Shown here piece by piece: positions 58,546 through 64,000 of a DNA stretch of 64,000 nucleotides. Position numbers and translations under genes: made by a program. The notes beneath the pieces were generated by a model. It was not told where the DNA came from and made no database searches. It was given only the letters and a program-made list of their open reading frames with translations. Numbering within the stretch: the stretch's first letter is position 1; each line of letters begins with the position of its first letter. This stretch comes from Psococerastis gibbosa (lineage: Eukaryota; Arthropoda; Insecta; Psocodea; Psocidae). The stretch covers positions 49,225,469-49,289,468 of the forward strand of contig OZ020485.1 of the NCBI GenBank assembly GCA_963971405.1, written 5' to 3'.

Positions 58546-59473
58546 AGTCGTCGGTGCTGACAAGTTGAACTCCATAGTGCAAAGTAAGTATTTTCTAGCA
58601 ATCTCAGATAGGGGTGACGATAGTATATTAAGGGTGTACAGCCCGTAGGAAATTGGCAGCCCGAAATAATTAACGAATCATGTTATTTAACATTTGTCTC
58701 ATTAAAGTTGTAAAAGACTACTTCATGCATCCTATGATAAGATATAGTATTTCTAATATTTTAAATTGTAGCTTTTTCATCGACATGATAATATTTTGTA
58801 AAAAATAACCTTATTATATGATGCATAAAGTAGACTTCTACAACTGAAATGAGCCAAATCTTTAATAACTTGCTTAGTTAATTAAATAAAAAGTTTTAAA
58901 TTTCGGGCTGACAATTTCCTATGGGCTCTTTAACTAATCTGCTATTTTTCCTTTCCTATGTGTAGACCTACTCTATTATAACGAAAGCATTGGCATTTCG
59001 AGTACCTATTCGACAGATTTACATGCTGCTTTTACGGTTCCAGAAACAGGAAAAGTGACACTATCTATGTTGTTGGATTTGTGGAAATATCCTTGTGTAA
59101 CGGACTGGTGCGAGTTTACCCAAATATGCTTTCAATTTTATTAATTAGTGTAGGTAATGTCAAATTTCCATGGTCAGTAATTGTACCATGGCTGCCTACT
59201 CATGTTCCGATCAATTAGTAACCTATAATGGAAATTAATATATAAATGATCAATTACGGTACCTACAGTATATGAAGTGGCAAGGTATTAAGATGCACAG
59301 CATCGTTACTTTTTCTTCTTCATATTTGTGCGGGTAGTTTGGCTTATCATATCATTTGAACTTTCAGGAGATGTCATGTCAGCGATTTATTAAGAGAATC
59401 TAGTTCGGGATGAACATGCATGCCGCCTTGATAAGGAGGAGAAAGATAGACGTGATGCTGGAAGAAGAAGACA

Positions 59474-59743
59474 TTGTTCGCTATGCAAAAGCCTGAAGGA
59501 TTCGGTTTATTGGCGGCGAATGGCTCATCACCGAGCAAGGGAAGGCTCGCAACCGATGATGAGTATAGGTGGAACCTGCTCAAGATGTCAGTCTCGACTT
59601 TCCAGAAGAAGAGCAAGGACGAGAATGTATTCCTATTTCCACATAACAATCTATTTCGTCGTGTTGATACATTACATTTCGGGCTATTCACGTTATCACA
59701 AATAATTTGTAGATGGATTTTGTATGGACTGAGTTCAATTTAG
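59474..59743 (+). CDS. Short ORF within P-like element, sister of the ORF at 9328-9597
   Basis: This 89-codon ORF differs from its sister at only a few positions. No domain was recognised. It begins inside another open frame (MNMHAALIRRRKIDVMLEEE from 59410), so which frame, if either, is used is unclear. It is listed because it is open in both copies. Confidence 0.2.
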   Translation: MFAMQKPEGFGLLAANGSSPSKGRLATDDEYRWNLLKMSVSTFQKKSKDENVFLFPHNNLFRRVDTLHFGLFTLSQIICRWILYGLSSI

Positions 59744-60968
59744 TAATAAAAAGAAATGTATATTTCTTAATAAGTATAATGTGTGTTGGTCATTGAGCAT
59801 TTCTTAATTTTGTATTTAATATGTTAGGTACGGCTTAGTGTGGAACTATGAAAAAAAAAATAGTTTGTTTAAAATAAGGTGAATACTAACAACGTTGTCA
59901 GAGTACATACCAGAGTAGTCATTAAAAATCAATTATATAATACAAAATAGGTCAATATAATATTAAATAGGAAGGGAGCGCGAGCCGGGCCGGCCGGGGC
60001 CCCGGCCACACAAAATTTGAAAAAAGGAGCGAATGATTCTGACGCGGGAGGGCCAACATTACTATTATTTTTTTTTTGGCAGTTGGCAGTCTTTCCCTAA
60101 CAAAATATTACCATTGAGTTAACGTTCTTATATATTATGTTGTTCTGTGCAAGGAACGACCCTGGGTAGTAGAGTAGCTAGGGTGAGCTACCAGCAACCC
60201 AGGATCTATACATGTATGTTTAGCTTATAAGATAGTATAGTTTTATTGTGTTTTCCTGTTTTGTACCCTGTCTTAAAGGTTAAATTAAAATTGTTATTAT
60301 ATCGCGAGTAGTCGAACTGGATACACGCGTATTTTCCTTGACAGCGGTAGCCTCCCCATTGGGCCAAGCTGCCACTGCCTCTCCAACACTTACAATTAAC
60401 CCATGAATAAAAATAAATAGGCCCTAGATGATACTTTTCTGAGCATTTTGATGCATGATATAATAATATGTACCGTACCTCTTTCAAACACAGTTTAGCC
60501 ACAATATTATTGAATTGGATTTCCACGAAAAGCTATTCTTGTGGTATTCTGAGGAAGGAGTTCAAGAGCTTAGAGCTTTATTTTATTTTTTATAAAAGGA
60601 TAATCGCATACAAACAATTTAATGAATGTATCCGAGTAGCCTCTTCAATCGCCTCCCTAAGTAACCTAATAGGTACTGGTGTCGACTTACGACACGTCTC
60701 CGATCGCAAGGTGTGTAGAGACTCGCACAAGTATAGTAGGCCTACAAGCACGCTACCACCGAAGTCACTTTGTCCAATTGGTGTTAATGACAACCACATG
60801 TCATTAATCGAAATGTAGAGGAGCATTTTTTCTAATTTAACGGCTATTGACTTTACCCAAAAAGTGTGTAGTGGGGGCACTCCGCTTTGCTATGAACTCT
60901 CGCGTCAATTAGTTAATATAATAGATAATATAAGATAAGCAGCCCGGTAGAATTTGGTCATTCAGAAA

Positions 60969-63647
60969 TCACGCATACGTTTTCAAGGAGATGCCAGCTC
61001 TTGATTCCTTTTCTCGATTAAGTCTATCAAGCTCCTAGAAAAGAAACAGAGATAGTAATATGAACACTCTTACACTTTTAAGTTATCACAGGAAATGCAA
61101 TAGAATAAATGATAACTGTAACTTAATAATCGTACCTCATCTTTTTGGGATCGTAAATTGTCAATGACGGGCTCCTTAAAATTGGGATCAGCAGCTGGGT
61201 CATCTGGCAGTGCTGTCACTTCTTTGTCCTGCGGACAATTAATAAATAACAATCTATGAAGTCATGGGAGCCCTAATTGTATTTTGTCTAATTATTGTAT
61301 TTGTATTGAAATAAAGAATTGTTATTATTATTATAAATATTTATAGACTTACATTAAATTTAAAATACTACTGGGGTTCTTACAAGCAGTGACGTATATA
61401 TATAATATTTTTGGAGGGGGAGGGGGGCAAGAGACCGGATCACGCCTCTAGTTGTCAACTTCTTGCAACTGGTTATATACCGCTCACTGTTCACTGTTGA
61501 CGAGAACGTCTATTAGAACTGGCTAATTAGGCATTACAACTCACATTAGTTAATTGATTGACAGATTAACAGCTTGACCACACTTTTAAACCTACTTCCG
61601 TATCCGGAGTCCGGATGCCCTACCAATCGTTTTGGTACAAATCAATTTTGAAAATTGTGGGGTTAGTGACGACCACATAATTATTATGTATCAAACTACT
61701 ATACTGATTATACTTTTTCTTTTACCGCACCATATCGCCTACTCAGCTCAGACCTGTTCATTTCTTCGCATGTCTGCCAGGGTTACTCCAGCGGCCCAGC
61801 GTAACATCCTCATCTCCATCACATGGATGAGCTCCTCTTTTTTCATCCCCACCCAGCACTCAGCGCCGCATATCATACAGGGGCTCATCACTTGTTTATA
61901 TGTATATCCGCCATTTCCGCTGTTTCGGCATCTTTCTGTATACTGACACTCTTGCCATTTCTCTGACTTCGACCCATCCTGAGTTTATTCGGGGTCTTAT
62001 AACGCTTTCAAATCCATTCTCCATTACACTCCCCAGGTATTTAAATTTGTCCACCCCAATAGACTATTTTCCTGGTATTATGACGAATCAAAACGAAGTG
62101 AAATATTCTCCTGCTAAGGCGGGGTTTCCACATACGTCAATGGTCAATGGTAAATATGGTTTTGACGTGGTAGCAGACATTTTTAGTATGTCTTTAATGT
62201 CTGCTAAAACGTCAATACCACATTTACCATTGACCATTGACGTATGTGGAAACCCCGCCTATGGCACCTATGATATTTTTTATAGCTCTGCAATGAGTAG
62301 ATATTTCCTGTGAAATTCAACTATGTGCAAGTAAAAGAGTAACGTGTGTGTCCGATTTGTTCTGGAGTAATTGCTCATTTGCTTGTTTTCTAACCTAGGC
62401 TACGTTACTATCAAAGATGCTATGATGGTAACATGCCGGTTACCTGTGGAAACTGGTCAGTGAATGCATGTTTAAACCTGTCGAGCGCTAGCCCGCTAAT
62501 GCCACTGCTTGGCACGACCAGCGTCGAAATTTGCTGGAACGAGTCAGCACCACAAGGTATGCAAATCGGTTTGTCCAGGTCGCTGCTGTAACCTTTCCTG
62601 AAACAATTTTTTCGTAGAATAAAAATAAAATAAAACTAGTTAATTTCGCCAAATTAGCTCTCCAGCCAGGTAGTATTTTGAACGATTTCCCTTGCTATAG
62701 AGAGCAGCGGGACAAACTACGGGATCAGGTTGGACAAAAGGAGGGCGCACATCAAAAGATCCTGTGCGCGCCGAACATGTGGGCACTAGCGTCAAGGGCA
62801 TTTCTGAGACATCAGGCAGTCGGCATCACCTGAGCTGGAAGCCCTGTACTAAGAACTAAGAAGTAAGTAAGAGAGCAGCTCAGGATACAAGTAGGGTAGT
62901 TTCGAGCCTGTATTAGCTGGTAAGCTTGAAAACGTAGTCTCCAAACAGATAAATGCGGCGACGGTATATATGTGCAGAATAGGCGTTATAGAAATTAGAA
63001 AGGTGTTAAGGGGAATCCATCCAAGTTTTTGAAAAACAACATGGCGTGATAGTTAATTAATCAAATTCTCATAGGCTGTTTCGGCAAAATCGCTCTTTGA
63101 ACACCTGAAATATATCAACTTCGATGATACACAATACATTTGTTTATGTGAGCTATTATTGTTAATATATCAAATAAAATAATCTAAAGGGAAGACACAT
63201 TCCAAAAATAGAACTTAGCCCTACTTATAATTTTAAGGATTAACGATAGTCCACAAGACAACATCTATCGAGTATTATTATAGTTTATATATTTTAGGCA
63301 TTTTTGTCAATATAAGGGCTCTTGCCTGAGAAATTAATTAATTAGCTCTCATCCCATGTTGTTTAAAGAATATTTGGAAAGATGTCCCCCAAAGGCTCGC
63401 CTATGCCTGGACTCAACGATACCAACCACTGGGCTGCTCCAAATCCATAGTGATTCAGGACATCTTTCAGTCTCTTCACCAAAGCCGAATCGTGATCCGA
63501 GTAGTAAATCAGGGAAGCGCCGAGTGAATGCGCAACCAGTCGCAGACACCGAGTGATAATCTTCTTGGCCTCGGGGTCCATATTTACAAACAAATCGTAC
63601 TTAGCGCCAATAATAACTAATGGCACCGGAAACGGCGATATTTTAGC
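60969..63647 (-). CDS. DYNC2LI1: Cytoplasmic dynein-2 light intermediate chain 1, last four coding exons (partial)
   Basis: This subunit of the dynein-2 motor drives retrograde intraflagellar transport in cilia. Minus-strand exons are 63647-63430, 62597-62444, 61228-61136 and 61034-60969, in phase. The first contains PFPVPLVIIGAKYDLF, the hallmark of the family's P-loop-like domain, then AKKIITRCLRLVAHSLGASL. The next reads KGYSSDLDKPICIPCGADSF. The last two read DPAADPNFKEPVIDNLRSQK, then ELDRLNREKE, ending KTYA-stop. The donor of the 63430 exon appears to be the weak CA/GTGGTT; a nearby GTATCG does not keep phase. The 5' exons must lie beyond position 64000. A decayed copy of exon sequence lies at 63690-63790. 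Confidence 0.9.
61388..61560. mobile_element. MITE fragment of the 'AGTGGCGTATAC' family (copy 2)
   Basis: It begins CAGTGACGTATATATA, then a G-rich run, then ACCGCTCACTGTTCACTGTT, ACGAGAACGTCTATTAGAAC and TGGCTAATTAG. It parallels 48192-48350. The far inverted end was not found. It lies in a DYNC2LI1 intron. Confidence 0.65.
62117..62260. mobile_element. Foldback MITE, 144 bp
   Basis: The arms AGGCGGGGTTTCCACATACG... and the complement ...CGTATGTGGAAACCCCGCCT pair over most of the length, including GTCAATGGTCAATGGTAAAT, with a TA on each side. No ORF. It lies in a DYNC2LI1 intron. Confidence 0.85.
62740..62875 (+). pseudogene. LINE 3'-end fragment (inverted relative to 33480-33610)
   Basis: The plus strand shares ATCAAAAGATCCTGTGC and GGGCATTTCTGAGACATCAG with the complement of 33510-33600, and ends in AAGAACTAAGAAGTAAGTAA. 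A similar end (AGTAGTAAGAAGTAAG) closes the LINE fragment at 58545. It is the 3' tail of one LINE family. Confidence 0.6.
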
Positions 63648-63689
63648 CTGAAATGAGGTAAAAACGAGAAGTGGTATTATTTTTGAGTT

Positions 63690-63790
63690 GTAAATCAAGG
63701 AAGAGAGAAAACACGAGAGAATGCGCCACCAGTCGCAAAGACCGAGTGATAGATAATCATCTTGGCCTCAGGGTCCATGTTTATACACCA
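63690..63790 (-). pseudogene. Degenerate copy of a DYNC2LI1 exon segment
   Basis: It aligns to 63506-63590 (shared words AATGCGC, ACCAGTCGCA, ACCGAGTGATA, CTTGGCCTC, GGGTCCAT). Insertions disrupt the frame. It lies about 45 bp upstream of the exon on the gene's strand, in the preceding intron. Confidence 0.8.
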
Positions 63791-64000
63791 ATGATAAAAA
63801 AAATAGAATGAAGATGGCGTCTAACCATAAGCTAAGTAAGGCTGATAATGGCGAAACGTGAAAATGTCAAAATAAATGGCAAAGGTGGTCAAAGGAAAAT
63901 AGCGGCAAATGAAAAACAAATGAACAATATTCAAGAGGCAGTGCTGAAAACTCTGGCACAGTAGGTTCTTCGAACTTGACCTTGGTCCTTGGGTGTTGGG

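Larger units (their letters stand above)
53581..60149 (+). mobile_element. P-like element (long copy) with THAP and SGNH-hydrolase ORFs
   Basis: The ends CAGGGGCG... and ...GTTCTGTG are flanked by the perfect 8-bp duplication CAAGGAAC (53573-53580 and 60150-60157). The terminal inverted similarity is weak and offset (GCGTTTAACTTCAATGG against ACGTTAACTCAATGG). The outer parts (53581-54639 and 58339-60149) match the inverted copy at 7304-14156. The middle 3.7 kb (54640-58338) is only here and holds a THAP ORF (55082-56380), an SGNH-hydrolase ORF (56888-57469), a nested MITE and a LINE tail. No RNase-H transposase core was recognised, so it may be unable to move by itself. Confidence 0.85.

Noticed and set aside
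1-64000. CRISPR arrays, bacterial operons or prophage
   Set aside because: The DNA has spliced animal genes. The repeats are transposons and minisatellites, and no spacer-repeat pattern was seen.

Overview
The window is nuclear DNA of an invertebrate animal. It is AT-rich and dense in repeats, with spliced genes that use ordinary GT-AG introns. One gene encodes a cilium-specific dynein-2 subunit. The transposons are pogo, P, hAT, jockey-type LINE and tRNA-derived SINE types, which fits an arthropod or a similar invertebrate. The species cannot be fixed from the sequence alone.

Four host genes can be read. (1) TNPO3 (transportin-3, nuclear import of SR splicing factors) lies on the minus strand at 32149-18690. 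All 16 coding exons could be joined in phase into a 924-residue protein. (2) PGM2 (phosphoglucomutase/phosphopentomutase) is on the plus strand at 40812-46823, with 8 coding exons, 602 residues and one GC-AG intron. (3) DARS1 (cytosolic aspartyl-tRNA synthetase) is a single uninterrupted 523-codon minus-strand ORF at 52329-50758. (4) The last four coding exons of DYNC2LI1 (dynein-2 light intermediate chain) are on the minus strand at 63647-60969, and its 5' part lies beyond the window. These are unrelated housekeeping or ciliary genes and do not form a pathway.

The rest is mostly mobile DNA. From about 4030 to 15175 there is a four-level nest. A jockey-type LINE reverse transcriptase is split by a pogo-like element (4497-14588, TA duplication). 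That element is split by a P-like element (7304-14156, 8-bp duplication), which holds two further TIR elements (7343-8954 and 11834-14134). A second P-like copy lies in the opposite orientation at 53581-60149. It keeps a 3.7 kb internal segment that the left copy lacks. This segment carries a THAP-domain ORF and an intact SGNH-hydrolase ORF, but no catalytic RNase-H core was recognised. The two P-like copies bracket about 39 kb containing TNPO3, PGM2 and DARS1.

The most unusual pattern is in the host genes. Six exons (four in TNPO3, one in PGM2, one in DYNC2LI1) have a diverged partial copy in the neighbouring intron 0.1-0.5 kb away, and three of these copies keep a splice-site sequence. Other material includes MITEs, foldback elements, LINE 3' tails, SINEs, microsatellites and long stretches where nothing was recognised (about 1-310, 15600-16600, 17280-18690, 32150-33360, 35130-36180, 37000-39230, 47550-50740, 52330-53420 and 60150-60960).
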